Numbered from the stretch's first letter, positions 18,562 to 28,022 are shown. The stretch: DNA of 64,000 nt from Patiriisocius sp047730165 (GCF_047730165.1 NZ_CP159834.1:2170001-2234000); one strand, 5' to 3'. Notes: generated by a model not told the origin, from the letters alone. Made by a program: numbers and translations.

Positions 18562-18585
18562 TTATTTGGATTAAATATAAATAAG
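18562..18585. promoter_or_regulatory. Iron-regulon operator candidate, site 1
   Basis: A 24-bp imperfect palindrome, left half TTATTTGGATTA and right half AATATAAATAAG. It ends just before the -33 TTG (18587-18589) of the DUF4856 promoter. It shares its layout with 18634-18657 and 35854-35877. The regulator could be Fur or a DtxR/IdeR-type protein; the sequence alone does not say. Confidence 0.6.
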
Positions 18586-18586
18586 C

Positions 18587-18617
18587 TTGTGGGAAGCACT
18601 AAAGGTGTTTATTTTTG
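18587..18617 (+). promoter_or_regulatory. Promoter of the plus-strand iron operon
   Basis: TTG at 18587-18589 and TATTTTTG at 18610-18617 are separated by 20 bases, a full Bacteroidota -33/-7 promoter. It is bracketed by the two palindromic operator candidates. Confidence 0.7.
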
Positions 18618-18633
18618 CGGCCTAATTAACCGT

Positions 18634-18657
18634 CTATTTATATTAAATCTAAATAAG
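18634..18657. promoter_or_regulatory. Iron-regulon operator candidate, site 2
   Basis: A 24-bp palindrome with halves CTATTTATATTA and AATCTAAATAAG, placed between the predicted transcription start and the ATG at 18663. A repressor here would block both initiation and early elongation. Confidence 0.6.
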
Positions 18658-18662
18658 TTTAA

Positions 18663-19892
18663 ATGAAAAATCTAAGATTATTATCAATTATAGCAACAAC
18701 ACTATTTATTTCTTGTTCATCAGATGATGATGAAGTAGTAGAAACGACTGAAGTGATTGAGGTAACTGCTCCTGCAGCGTATACGTTTAACAGAGACAGC
18801 GAGTCAACAGTGGCGTTCTCAGGACAAACAACACGTATTTTAATGGCAGAAGCGACTGTTACCGCATTTAAAGATTGGGATACGGCAACGGAAGCGTCCA
18901 TCTTAGCAATGTTTGCTCACGTAGAAGAAGCAAATGACTTTGATGATGCAGACTTAAACGCTTCTAATAAAAGTGTGCGAAGTAAAGTAGCTGCATCTAG
19001 AGATTATTTTGGTTCAAATGCTACGGAAGCAGCTGCTATAAAAAACACATTTGATTCATACATAGCAGTGCAGATGAATGAAATTGCTCCCCAACGTGAT
19101 GCACTAGCTGAACCTGGAGTAGCGGGTCAAATAGCGGATGAATCTTCAACACGTTACGTAGCAGGAAATGGTCTTGAATACAACCAAGTATTTGCGAAAG
19201 GGCTAATAGGATCCTTAATGATGGATCAAATGTTAAATAATTACTTAAGTACATCAGTGCTTGATGAAGCTACAAATGTTGCAGATAACGATGCTGGAAT
19301 TAAAGTAGAAGGGAAACCATACACAACCATGGAGCACAAATGGGATGAAGGATATGGATACCTTTTTGGTGGCGCTGAAAATCCAGAAAATCCCGTTGCT
19401 GCAATTGGTGAAGGAGATAATTTTTTGAATAAATATTTAGGACGTGTTGAAGGAGATGCTGATTTTACTGGAATTACCCAAACAATATTCGACGCATTCA
19501 AATTAGGACGTGCGGCCATTGTAGCAAAAAATTATGATGTACGTAATGAGCAAGCTGCTATTATACGTTTAAAAGTCTCTGAAGCCATTGCTATAAGGGC
19601 AATTTATTATTTGCAAAACGGTAAATTTGCTATAGAGAATAATAATTTAGGTACTGCTTTTCATGATCTTTCTGAAGGATATGGTTTAGTAACAAGTTTA
19701 CGTTACACAAGAAACAGTCAAGATGATGCCTCTTATTTCACACCATCTGAAGTTACTTCTTTTGTAGATGATTTATTAACAGATGGTCCTAATGGTTTAT
19801 GGGATTTAACTCCAGCTACTTTAGACGCTATTTCAGAGTCAATAGCTTCAAGATTTAACTTTACAGTATCACAAGCTGCAAGTACGAATTAA
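18663..19892 (+). CDS. DUF4856 surface lipoprotein
   Basis: 409-residue lipoprotein: signal ending in LFISC with SSDDDE after the cysteine, an acidic stretch that in flavobacteria marks surface export. The rest matches the DUF4856 layout: YTFNRDSESTVAFSGQT at residues about 40-56, then a helical body with YVAGNGLEYNQVFAKGLIG, MEHKWDEGYGYLFG and a long C-terminal helix pair. DUF4856 proteins commonly sit next to imelysins, as here, and are thought to act in iron uptake, though no mechanism is established. It is first in an operon of four genes (to 25019) behind two operator candidates. Confidence 0.85.
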   Translation: MKNLRLLSIIATTLFISCSSDDDEVVETTEVIEVTAPAAYTFNRDSESTVAFSGQTTRILMAEATVTAFKDWDTATEASILAMFAHVEEANDFDDADLNASNKSVRSKVAASRDYFGSNATEAAAIKNTFDSYIAVQMNEIAPQRDALAEPGVAGQIADESSTRYVAGNGLEYNQVFAKGLIGSLMMDQMLNNYLSTSVLDEATNVADNDAGIKVEGKPYTTMEHKWDEGYGYLFGGAENPENPVAAIGEGDNFLNKYLGRVEGDADFTGITQTIFDAFKLGRAAIVAKNYDVRNEQAAIIRLKVSEAIAIRAIYYLQNGKFAIENNNLGTAFHDLSEGYGLVTSLRYTRNSQDDASYFTPSEVTSFVDDLLTDGPNGLWDLTPATLDAISESIASRFNFTVSQAASTN

Positions 19893-19950
19893 GAACATAT
19901 TTAAGGAAAGTTTAGTAATCGTTTGGATTTATTAAACGGTTGCTTTTTAG

Positions 19951-19958
19951 TAAATTTG
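19951..19958 (+). promoter_or_regulatory. Possible internal -7 element
   Basis: TAAATTTG fits TAnnTTTG and lies 16 bases before the imelysin ATG. It may give extra transcription of the downstream genes. Confidence 0.4.
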
Positions 19959-19973
19959 CAAAAAGAAAGAACT

Positions 19974-21083
19974 ATGAAAATTTGGAAAACTTTATTAATA
20001 ATCGCCTTATTTATTGGTGTCGCTTGTGAAACAGATGATAGTAATCTAGTAGACGATACGCAAGATATTAGCTTTGATAGAGGTGCAATGTTAGTTCATT
20101 GGGCAGATAACTTTATTATTCCTGCGTATACTGATTTTTCAGTAAAAGTTTCTGGTTTAGATGAAAGTATCATTACCTTTAATACTGCTCCATCATTAGA
20201 AGGATTGCAGAGTGTTCGTGAAAACTGGTTGGTTGCTTATCGTTCTTTCCAAAAAGTATCTATGTTTGAAATTGGCAAAGCCGAAACATTAAATTATAGA
20301 AATAGGCTTAACGTATATCCAGCAAATGCTAGTGGTATTCACGAGCTCATTACAGCAGGTGTTTGGAACTTTGATTTACCATCAACTATTGATGAGCAAG
20401 GCTTTTCGGCATTAGATTATTTGTTAAATGGGTTAGGCTCTGATGAGGAAACAGTTGCTTTTTATACAACAAATCCAGAATCAGAAAATGCTAAGAATTA
20501 TTTGAAAGCGTTAAGTGCAACAATCAAGTCACTTACAAATGAAGTTTTAAATGATTGGAATACAAGTTTCCGTGCTATTTATGTTGTAAACACAAGTTCA
20601 TCAGCAACAGGGGCAGTAGATCAAACGGTAAATGCATTTATGTTTTATTATGAAAAAGCATTACGTGCAGGTAAAGTAGGCATTCCTGCGGGAGTTTTTT
20701 CTACAAATCCCTTACCACAGAATGTGGAAGGGTTTTTTAAAGAAAATGAATCTAAGTTATTATTACAAGATGCACTAAGTGCAACGCGTAATTTTTTCAA
20801 CGGATTTGGTATACAAGCAGGCCCCGGGCTAAAAGCCTATTTGGATACTTTAAATAGCGTTAAAAACGGTAGTGATTTAAGTACCTTAATTAATAATCAA
20901 TTTGATGCTTCAGAGACTAAAATTAATGCGCTTTCTGCTAATTTCTCAGAACAAGTGCTGCAGGATAATAGTAAAATGCTTTCTACTTATGACGAATTAC
21001 AACGTAACGTAATTTTATTAAAAGTAGATATGCTCCAAGCATTGGGTATTGATATTAATTATGTTGATGCAGATGGAGATTAA
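19974..21083 (+). CDS. Imelysin (M75/IrpA-like) lipoprotein
   Basis: 369-residue exported lipoprotein; the signal is MKIWKTLLIIALFIGVAC with an acidic ETDDSN stretch after the cysteine. Imelysin features are two similar helical halves, the SGIHELI stretch that aligns with the GxHxxE region, FSALDYLLNGLGSDEETV and a C-terminal KVGIPAGVF segment. Imelysins are envelope proteins of iron-regulated operons and may bind iron; protease activity is doubtful. The GxHxxE glutamate is not clearly kept (HELI). The start is ATG 19974; a longer in-frame extension to 19923 has no signal peptide at its N terminus and covers the promoter-like element. Confidence 0.88.
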   Translation: MKIWKTLLIIALFIGVACETDDSNLVDDTQDISFDRGAMLVHWADNFIIPAYTDFSVKVSGLDESIITFNTAPSLEGLQSVRENWLVAYRSFQKVSMFEIGKAETLNYRNRLNVYPANASGIHELITAGVWNFDLPSTIDEQGFSALDYLLNGLGSDEETVAFYTTNPESENAKNYLKALSATIKSLTNEVLNDWNTSFRAIYVVNTSSSATGAVDQTVNAFMFYYEKALRAGKVGIPAGVFSTNPLPQNVEGFFKENESKLLLQDALSATRNFFNGFGIQAGPGLKAYLDTLNSVKNGSDLSTLINNQFDASETKINALSANFSEQVLQDNSKMLSTYDELQRNVILLKVDMLQALGIDINYVDADGD

Positions 21084-21193
21084 AAAAAAGCGTAAGACGG
21101 TATGTTTTTTAGTCTTATATCATTTTGAAATTTAAAGCGTAAATACTAAGTTATGTCACAATTCCTAATCTTGATTCAAAACGTGTAAAAGTC

Positions 21194-22558
21194 TTGGTTC
21201 AAAAAATTAACTCATATTTAAATACAACAACAAAGGCTGCCCCATTGGCAGTCTTTCGCGTTTTGTTTGGTTTTATGATGTGTTACAGTATCATTAGGTT
21301 CGCATCATATGGATGGATAAAAACACTCTATATTGATCCGTCATTTCATTTTAAATATTTTGGTTTTGAATGGGTACAATCCTTAGGTGTCTTCAATTAT
21401 GCGCTTTTTTTAGTCTGTGGTATTTCAGCACTTTTTGTAGCTATTGGTTTTAAATACCGTCTAGCGATAATTATCTTTTTTTTAAGCTTCACATATATTG
21501 AACTAATAGACAAGACCACCTACCTCAACCATTACTATTTTATAAGTTGCATGGCGTTTGTTTTAATATTCCTTCCAGCTAATGCTTATTTTTCTTTAGA
21601 TGCTTATAGAAATAAGGCGCTTAGTTTTTCTATGATTCCGCGTTGGACTATAGATGTTATAAAGGCGCTATTAGTCATTGTCTATTTTTATGCAGGATTG
21701 GCTAAGTTAAATAGTGATTGGTTAATAGAAGCAATGCCTTTAAAAATTTGGCTTCCTTCTAAGTATGATATTCCTTTAATAGGGAATATCCTTCAGCAAG
21801 AGTGGCTTCATTATGCGTTTAGTTGGTCTGGAATGGTCTACGATTTAACGATACCCTTATTACTTTTATATAAACCAACTAGAAAAGTAGCGTTCTTTTT
21901 AGTTGTTGTTTTTCACGTTTTAACGCGTGTTTTATTTCCTATCGGTGTATTTCCGTTTGTAATGATTGTGAGTACTTTAATATTCTTTGATGCAACGGTA
22001 CATCAAAAAGGTATAAATTTTATATCTAGAATATTTAAAATTTCCAAAGCTAGATTTGCAGACCTAAAATCAATAGCACCATTTAAATACACTTCTAAAA
22101 TACCTCTAGTGATTATAAGCTTTTTTCTTGTAGTTCAAGTATTTTTGCCGTGGCGTTATTTAGCCTATCCTGGTGAGCTTTTTTGGACGGAAGAAGGCTA
22201 TCGTTTTTCTTGGAGAGTAATGTTAATGGAAAAAGCTGGTTATGCTCAGTTTAAAATTTTAGACTTAAAATCTGGTAAAAAATTTCTAGTGAATAACTCA
22301 GATTTTTTAACCACGTTTCAAGAAAAACAAATGAGCACACAACCAGATTTTATTATTCAGTATGCACATTTTTTAGGAGAACATTTTAGTAATCAAGGAC
22401 ACGAAAATATAGGTGTTTTTGTAGAGAGTTATGTAGCATTAAATGGCCGACTTAGTGAGCCTTATATTGACCCGGCAGTTAATTTAATGGAAGTGAATGA
22501 GGATTATGGTTCTCGAGACTTTTTAATGCCCTTTAATGATTCAATTAAAGGATTATAA
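21194..22558 (+). CDS. HTTM-domain membrane protein (gamma-carboxylase-like)
   Basis: 454 residues with about eight or more hydrophobic helices in the first 320 residues and a soluble tail. The pattern (PLAVFRVLFGFMMCYSIIRF, TYIELIDKTTYLNHYYFISC, RWTIDVIKALLVIVYFYAGLAKLNSDWL, FHVLTRVLFPIGVFPF) is that of HTTM proteins, relatives of vitamin K-dependent gamma-glutamyl carboxylase. NHYYF and YAGLAKLNSDWL are hallmark stretches. The start is a TTG at 21194; an ATG at about 21153 reads out of frame into a stop. It is third in the iron operon and its role there is unknown. A redox or modifying enzyme acting on an envelope partner is one possibility. Confidence 0.85.
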   Translation: MVQKINSYLNTTTKAAPLAVFRVLFGFMMCYSIIRFASYGWIKTLYIDPSFHFKYFGFEWVQSLGVFNYALFLVCGISALFVAIGFKYRLAIIIFFLSFTYIELIDKTTYLNHYYFISCMAFVLIFLPANAYFSLDAYRNKALSFSMIPRWTIDVIKALLVIVYFYAGLAKLNSDWLIEAMPLKIWLPSKYDIPLIGNILQQEWLHYAFSWSGMVYDLTIPLLLLYKPTRKVAFFLVVVFHVLTRVLFPIGVFPFVMIVSTLIFFDATVHQKGINFISRIFKISKARFADLKSIAPFKYTSKIPLVIISFFLVVQVFLPWRYLAYPGELFWTEEGYRFSWRVMLMEKAGYAQFKILDLKSGKKFLVNNSDFLTTFQEKQMSTQPDFIIQYAHFLGEHFSNQGHENIGVFVESYVALNGRLSEPYIDPAVNLMEVNEDYGSRDFLMPFNDSIKGL

Positions 22559-22574
22559 TACCAATACAATACAT

Positions 22575-25019
22575 ATGCAGTCTATTTTTTTTAAGCGGTT
22601 AGTACTGATGTTCTTTTTACTCTGGTCCTTTTTGGTATCAGCGCAGTATCAATTATCTGGCACAGTGGTTTCTGAAGATGGCAGTGTTTTAATTAAAAAT
22701 GCTGAGTTGTATATTACGCAATTAGGGATTTCAACAAGTAGTGATTCTATAGGTGCTTTTAGTTTTAAAAGCATACCTAAAGGGGACTATCAATTAGTGG
22801 CTTTTTCATTTGAGTTTGAGGTATTAGAATTGCAAGTAAACATCATTAAGGACGCGTCTATTAAAATTAACCTTTCACCTTTAGGAGAGGAGTTAAACGA
22901 GGTTGTAATTACAAAGCGTAAAGAAAGAATTTTTGCATTACGCCAATTAAGCGAGGTAGAAGGAACAGCCATTTACGCAGGTAAAAAGAGTGAAGTGGTA
23001 CTCCTTGATAATCTTACCGTGAATACCGCAAGTAATAATGCACGACAAATTTACGCTCAGGTAGTGGGCCTCAATATCTTTGAAAATAATGATGCAGGTT
23101 TGCAGCTTAACATAGGGGGTAGAGGTTTAAATCCTAACCGAACTTCTAACTTTAATACTAGACAAAACGGCTATGATATTTCTGCAGATGTCTTAGGGTA
23201 TCCAGAAAGTTACTATACACCACCTGCAGAAGCTATTGAACAAATTGAAGTAGTGCGTGGTGCAGCTTCATTGCAGTACGGGACGCAGTTTGGGGGGCTT
23301 ATTAATTTTAAATTGAAACGCCCGAACCCCAATAAAAAGATAGCGTTTATTTCAAGACAGTCTCTAGGGAGTAATGAACTTTTTACCAGCTTTAATAGTT
23401 TGAGCGGAACCCTTGGAAAACTCGGCTATTATGTCTACGGAAATTTTAAAAAAGGAAACGACTTTAGGCCTAATTCTCAGTTTGAATCTTTTAATGCCTA
23501 CGCTCATGTTGATTATGAGATTAGTGAGAAAACGAATATCGCCTTTGAGTTTAGTTATTTAGACTATCTAGCCCAGCAACCTGGCGGACTTACAGATGCG
23601 CAATTTGAATCAGATCCAACTTTTAGTAATCGAACTCGTAACTGGTTTAAAGTAGACTGGAAGCTATATGCCTTGAAATTAAGACATCAATTTTCTGAAA
23701 AGACAGAAGGATCAGTTAATCTGTTTGCACTAGATGCTAGTAGAAGATCTGTTGGTTTTAGAGAAAATCGTGTCTCTCAAAATGATGATTTAGAAGCGCC
23801 AAGAGAACTCCTTGAAGGTATTTACAGAAACTGGGGAGCTGAAGCACGAATATTAACACGTTATAATTTGTTTAATGAGAAAAACACCTTGCTTTTAGGC
23901 ACAAAGTTTTATAATTCTAATAATAGTGAACGCCAAGGCCCAGGAACAACAGGTATAGATGCAAATTTTAATTCGGCTAATGTAGAGTTTCCAGCCTATC
24001 CAAGGCAAAGTGATTTTAATTTTCCTAATTTAAATCTTTCACTGTTTGGGGAAAATATTTTTAAACTATCAGAAAAGTTTTCAGTAACACCTGGTTTTAG
24101 ATTTGAATATATTAAAACTGAAAGCGACGGGTTTTACAGAAATATAATTCTGGATTTAGCTGGTAATCCAATAACAAATGAGACAATCCCAGAAGCCCGA
24201 ACGTTTGAGCGTAACTTTTTTCTTTTTGGAATAGGACTTAGTCACAAATTTAACTATGCTACGGAGTTGTATGGAAATATTAGCCAGAATTATCGTTCTG
24301 TAACCTATAATGATATTAGGGTGGTAAACCCTTCCTTAACTGTAGATCCTAACATTACAGATGAAGAAGGCTATACATTTGATATAGGTGCTCGGGGAAA
24401 ATTTAAAAAGAATGTTTCTTATGATATTGGCTTGTTTTTATTGAGTTATCAAGATAGAATAGGACTTATTAATAGATCCTTGAGTGATATTCAAGTAGAA
24501 CAATTTAGGGGTAATATTGGAGATGCAATCACCTATGGTTTAGAGAGTTTTGTTGATTGGAATATATGGGACACATTTTCGGAAAATGAAGATTATCGCT
24601 TAAATATATTTTCAAATTTCGCGTTTACGGAGAGTGAATATAATGCTTCCTTAGCAAATAATGTAATAGGAAATAAGGTGGAGTTTATTCCGAAATACAA
24701 TTTAAAAACAGGTATGGGTTTTGGATATAAAAATCTTTTAGGGAGTGTACAGTATACGTATTTGTCAAAGCAGTTTACAGATGCAACAAATTCGCCTAGA
24801 GATTTAACGAGCCAGAGTGGGATTATAGGTGAAATTCCGTCGTATGATATTTTAGATCTTTCCGTATCATATTCCTACAACATTTTTAAACTAGAAACAG
24901 GAATTAATAATGTGCTCGACAACAGTTATTTTACACGAAGAGCAACGGGATATCCTGGGCCTGGAATTTTACCGAGTCAGCAAAGAACTTGGTATGCGTT
25001 GTTGCAGGTGAAGCTTTAA
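22575..25019 (+). CDS. TonB-dependent receptor, FecA-like
   Basis: Outer-membrane iron-complex receptor of 814 residues. Signal peptide (MFFLLWSFLVSAQ), then a carboxypeptidase-regulatory-like domain (YQLSGTVVSEDGSVLIKNAE, residues about 25-110), a plug with LQLNIGGRGLNPNRTSNF and IEQIEVVRGAASLQYGTQFG, and a 22-strand barrel ending WYALLQVKL. The QYGTQFGGLINFKL segment is typical of ferric-citrate-type receptors, so FecA-like is the best label; the ligand is unproven. The start is ATG 22575, 17 bases after the HTTM stop; a longer frame would overlap that gene. It is last in the operon. Confidence 0.92.
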   Translation: MQSIFFKRLVLMFFLLWSFLVSAQYQLSGTVVSEDGSVLIKNAELYITQLGISTSSDSIGAFSFKSIPKGDYQLVAFSFEFEVLELQVNIIKDASIKINLSPLGEELNEVVITKRKERIFALRQLSEVEGTAIYAGKKSEVVLLDNLTVNTASNNARQIYAQVVGLNIFENNDAGLQLNIGGRGLNPNRTSNFNTRQNGYDISADVLGYPESYYTPPAEAIEQIEVVRGAASLQYGTQFGGLINFKLKRPNPNKKIAFISRQSLGSNELFTSFNSLSGTLGKLGYYVYGNFKKGNDFRPNSQFESFNAYAHVDYEISEKTNIAFEFSYLDYLAQQPGGLTDAQFESDPTFSNRTRNWFKVDWKLYALKLRHQFSEKTEGSVNLFALDASRRSVGFRENRVSQNDDLEAPRELLEGIYRNWGAEARILTRYNLFNEKNTLLLGTKFYNSNNSERQGPGTTGIDANFNSANVEFPAYPRQSDFNFPNLNLSLFGENIFKLSEKFSVTPGFRFEYIKTESDGFYRNIILDLAGNPITNETIPEARTFERNFFLFGIGLSHKFNYATELYGNISQNYRSVTYNDIRVVNPSLTVDPNITDEEGYTFDIGARGKFKKNVSYDIGLFLLSYQDRIGLINRSLSDIQVEQFRGNIGDAITYGLESFVDWNIWDTFSENEDYRLNIFSNFAFTESEYNASLANNVIGNKVEFIPKYNLKTGMGFGYKNLLGSVQYTYLSKQFTDATNSPRDLTSQSGIIGEIPSYDILDLSVSYSYNIFKLETGINNVLDNSYFTRRATGYPGPGILPSQQRTWYALLQVKL

Positions 25020-25031
25020 GATTCCTTTATT

Positions 25032-25376
25032 TTATAGGTCTAGTAGCTTCTCTAGGGCAATTGTAAACTGTACCCCTTTAAGTAAATCCTCTACCGCAAT
25101 AAGTTCTTCAATATTCATAGCAAAACTAACTTGTGATGCAGGGGTCTCAAGTAAGATAGATTTGCATTCAGCTTTTAACTTACAACTTGAACACGACGCA
25201 GATCTTTTTAAGGCGGCTTTTGTGTTTTTAATAAACACAGCTAGTTCGTTACTGTTTAAACTCAATCCTGTATCCCGAAAAATCAGTTGTATGAATTTTT
25301 TCTGAACAGATCCTTTTTGTATCCAGTAAAATCCGATACCAAAATCATTAGAATATAGCACATGTGTATCGACCAT
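25032..25376 (-). CDS. Small Cys-containing protein, DUF6686-like paralogue
   Basis: 114 residues, no signal peptide. CSSCKLKAEC at residues about 57-66 may bind metal. The arrangement ELAVFIKNTKAAL ... ASQVSFAMNIEELIAVEDLL parallels ELKSFKSYVATIE ... QNNLSMVFNKQEIASLKSLL in the neighbour at 25382, so the two look like diverged tandem copies. It is last in the minus iron operon (gap five bases), and its stop lies 12 bp from the stop of the convergent TonB receptor operon. Function unknown; cytoplasmic iron handling is inferred from position. Confidence 0.7.
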   Translation of the reverse strand: MVDTHVLYSNDFGIGFYWIQKGSVQKKFIQLIFRDTGLSLNSNELAVFIKNTKAALKRSASCSSCKLKAECKSILLETPASQVSFAMNIEELIAVEDLLKGVQFTIALEKLLDL

Positions 25377-25381
25377 ATAAT

Positions 25382-25735
25382 CTAATTTAAAAATGTGGTA
25401 TAATCAATATCTAGGACTGATAACATCAGGTTAGTCTTTTTTTCTGCTATCGAAAGCAGTGACTTTAAAGATGCAATCTCTTGTTTGTTAAAAACCATAG
25501 ATAGGTTATTTTGCATAGTACCTATTGGAATTTTTCGTTTCATGACTATTCCATCATATTTGGTTTCCCAATATTCAATTTCAATAGTGGCTACGTAACT
25601 TTTAAATGATTTCAATTCTTTCTCTTTAAACTCAAGAAAAATATTATTAAAAATAAGTTTGTAGACCTTACAATCCTCACAAAATGTGAGTTGGCCGTTG
25701 CAATTTTTTGATATTGTTTTAACTTGATTACACAT
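25382..25735 (-). CDS. DUF6686-like small protein
   Basis: 117 residues, predicted cytoplasmic. The N terminus has four cysteines: MCNQ, KNCNG and FCEDCKVYKL; the FCEDC element looks like a small metal site. It continues FNNIFLEFKEKELKSFKSYV, EIEYWETKYDG and RKIPIGTMQNNLSMVFNKQEI, all of which I recall as typical of the Bacteroidota DUF6686 family. It lies 14 bases after the PepSY reductase gene and so in the iron operon. No function is established for the family. Confidence 0.7.
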   Translation of the reverse strand: MCNQVKTISKNCNGQLTFCEDCKVYKLIFNNIFLEFKEKELKSFKSYVATIEIEYWETKYDGIVMKRKIPIGTMQNNLSMVFNKQEIASLKSLLSIAEKKTNLMLSVLDIDYTTFLN

Positions 25736-25749
25736 AGTTCGCCTATAAT

Positions 25750-27966
25750 TTAATAGCAGTCTAATAACAGCTGGTTATTATTTTCAAAATCTGATAGTGG
25801 TTGTTGTAATTGTATTTTTGAAATGGTATCTAATGTGTTTAAAACCTCTTGCTGCATGGTCATAGAACCACATATCATAAATACACAGCCGTCGCATAGT
25901 TTTTGTGCGATGTCTTCTTGATTCCTTAAAAGGATATCTTGGACATATTCCTTTTTCCGCATTTGAGAGTAGGCAACCTGATAAGTCCTCGTAGTATTTT
26001 CAGTTTTATCGTTCTTGCTTTTCAATTTTAAATACGGCACAATTAATTCTTCGTAAATTTTAAAGGAAGCATCTACGCGACCTCCCCAAAGTAAATGAAA
26101 GGCTTGTTCCTTGTTTTTAGTCGCCATACCTAAAAATGGGGCTATTCCAGTTCCATTGGCAATGCCAAAAATAGCGGGGGCATTTTGAGGTAGATGAAAA
26201 GATTTATTTTGCTGAATACTAGCCGCAATGGAATCGCCAAACGTTAATCTAGAAAGATACTCTGAACATAATCCTTGCTCATGCCATTTTATACTTAGCA
26301 GAATATGATCGCCTATTTTTGCTATAGAATAACTTCTCTTTTTTTCACTATTTGGTGGTATGATTGAAATTAAGTCGCCAGATTGAAATTCTATATTTGT
26401 TGGAGGCTTAAGTTTTAAAAGGAATGTTTTATTAATATTTAGTGACGTACGATCTAGTACTTCAAAATTATGTTCTATTGCTTTTTTCTTCCTTTTAAAA
26501 GGCATTACAACTGTTAGTTTCATCTCTTTAGCAGCATTCCATGCTTTTACCCAATCTTTAAAAGCGACTTGAGACTGGTTGTTAATTTTCACTAATGGAA
26601 TTAAAGGTGTAAACGCTTCGTGTTTTTGGAGGATCGAGTCTACTTTTAAAGCAAAATGGCAGTATTGAGGATAAAGAAGTGAACCAAAACCTAGCACTGT
26701 AAATTTTAAATTTTGCTTAGGTGTTGTAGTATTAAAAAGAGCTTCAAATTTTAGGGCATTGTTTGGTGGATGACCAGCGCCATAAGTTGCTGTAAAAACA
26801 ATGAGGTGCGTTGCAGATTTGTAGGTGTCATAATCATTTAGATTTGACATAAACACACTTTTCCCATTGTTTAGTAATGCATTGTTAAAAGCATTTGCAA
26901 ATGCAAACGTATTTCTCGTCTCTGAGCCTACTAATATGATGTATTCGGCTTCATCTTTGTTTTTTGTTGAAATCATTTTTAAAGAGTTCTTAGTTCGTTT
27001 TAAGCCCATAGAAAGTCCTGAGAATATAAAAAACAGAAGACTTAGACTTGATAATAATAGGATGATAGACCAACGAATACTTCCTTGCCCTGTGTGCCAT
27101 TCCATACTCCATCGTGATGCTAGTTGCACAAAAGGATAAGAGACTTCGCTTATAATTTCGCCTGTATATTGATCAATACGTAATTCTTTATCGTGAAGTG
27201 CAACTTGAAAATAATCTTCTGGATCCTCAGAAAATGGAAAGGTTATTTTTCGAACTTCAGATAATTTTAGGCGATTAAATATGTCAGATTGAGAGGCGTT
27301 ATTTTGTTCTTTTTTCGCGGCCGTCACAGTATTCTCTTGTACCAATGAGCTTTTTGGAAGTAATGAAAACTTTTCAGCAGAAAGATAGACGCCGGTGGCT
27401 GCTACGATAACTAATGGGATTAAAAACCAGCGACCAAAAATGATATGATATCGCTGTCCAAAATCTGTTTCTCTAACTTTTGAAAACCACTTTTGAAACC
27501 CCCCTTGTCTTTCCGCCAATAACAACAGTCCCGTTACAGTAATAAAGCAGAGTAAAAATGAAACAAACCCCATAATGCCCCGTCCTAAACTTTTTAAAAA
27601 TAGGGATCTATGTACGTTTGTTATCAAATTGAAAAAGACAGATTGAGCTACTACTTCTCCTAGTTTGTCACCAGTGCTTGCATTAATATAGAGTGTCTCG
27701 CCAGTACTTTTTTTTGTAAATACAGATGCCTTTACAAAATTTTCTGGGGTAACCTCCAATTCTAGAACTTCGCTATACCTATCCTTTAATACTGTAACAA
27801 CTTCCGAAACGCTAACATTATCTAAATTAGTTGCAGCATGATTTTTTGAAATTTCGGCAATAGGTTCTATTGCAAGAATAGCACCCGTAATGGATGCAAT
27901 TATTAGAAATAACGCTGAAATTATAGCGAGTAAAAAGTGGCTATACCGCCATAACGAACCTATCAT
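25750..27966 (-). CDS. PepSY-flavodoxin-FNR membrane reductase
   Basis: 738-residue fusion. Residues 1-330: PepSY_TM membrane part with about four or five helices and histidines in NVHRSLFLK, RYHIIFGRWF and MEWHTGQGS that may bind haem; PepSY repeats show ETLYINASTGDKLGEV. Residues about 340-480: flavodoxin-like (EYIILVGSETRNTFAFANAF). C-terminal part: FAD-binding (KKRSYSIAKIG) and NADPH-binding (GIANGTGIAPFLGM) domains as in sulfite reductase CysJ. The layout suits electron transfer from NADPH across the inner membrane, plausibly to reduce ferric iron or haem after import. It follows DUF2271 by 56 bases. The start at 27966 opens directly into the first helix. Confidence 0.88.
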   Translation of the reverse strand: MIGSLWRYSHFLLAIISALFLIIASITGAILAIEPIAEISKNHAATNLDNVSVSEVVTVLKDRYSEVLELEVTPENFVKASVFTKKSTGETLYINASTGDKLGEVVAQSVFFNLITNVHRSLFLKSLGRGIMGFVSFLLCFITVTGLLLLAERQGGFQKWFSKVRETDFGQRYHIIFGRWFLIPLVIVAATGVYLSAEKFSLLPKSSLVQENTVTAAKKEQNNASQSDIFNRLKLSEVRKITFPFSEDPEDYFQVALHDKELRIDQYTGEIISEVSYPFVQLASRWSMEWHTGQGSIRWSIILLLSSLSLLFFIFSGLSMGLKRTKNSLKMISTKNKDEAEYIILVGSETRNTFAFANAFNNALLNNGKSVFMSNLNDYDTYKSATHLIVFTATYGAGHPPNNALKFEALFNTTTPKQNLKFTVLGFGSLLYPQYCHFALKVDSILQKHEAFTPLIPLVKINNQSQVAFKDWVKAWNAAKEMKLTVVMPFKRKKKAIEHNFEVLDRTSLNINKTFLLKLKPPTNIEFQSGDLISIIPPNSEKKRSYSIAKIGDHILLSIKWHEQGLCSEYLSRLTFGDSIAASIQQNKSFHLPQNAPAIFGIANGTGIAPFLGMATKNKEQAFHLLWGGRVDASFKIYEELIVPYLKLKSKNDKTENTTRTYQVAYSQMRKKEYVQDILLRNQEDIAQKLCDGCVFMICGSMTMQQEVLNTLDTISKIQLQQPLSDFENNNQLLLDCY

Positions 27967-28022
27967 AATTATAGTATTAACTTCAGATGTACACCTTGAT
28001 TTTACACGTTTATTTTTTCATA

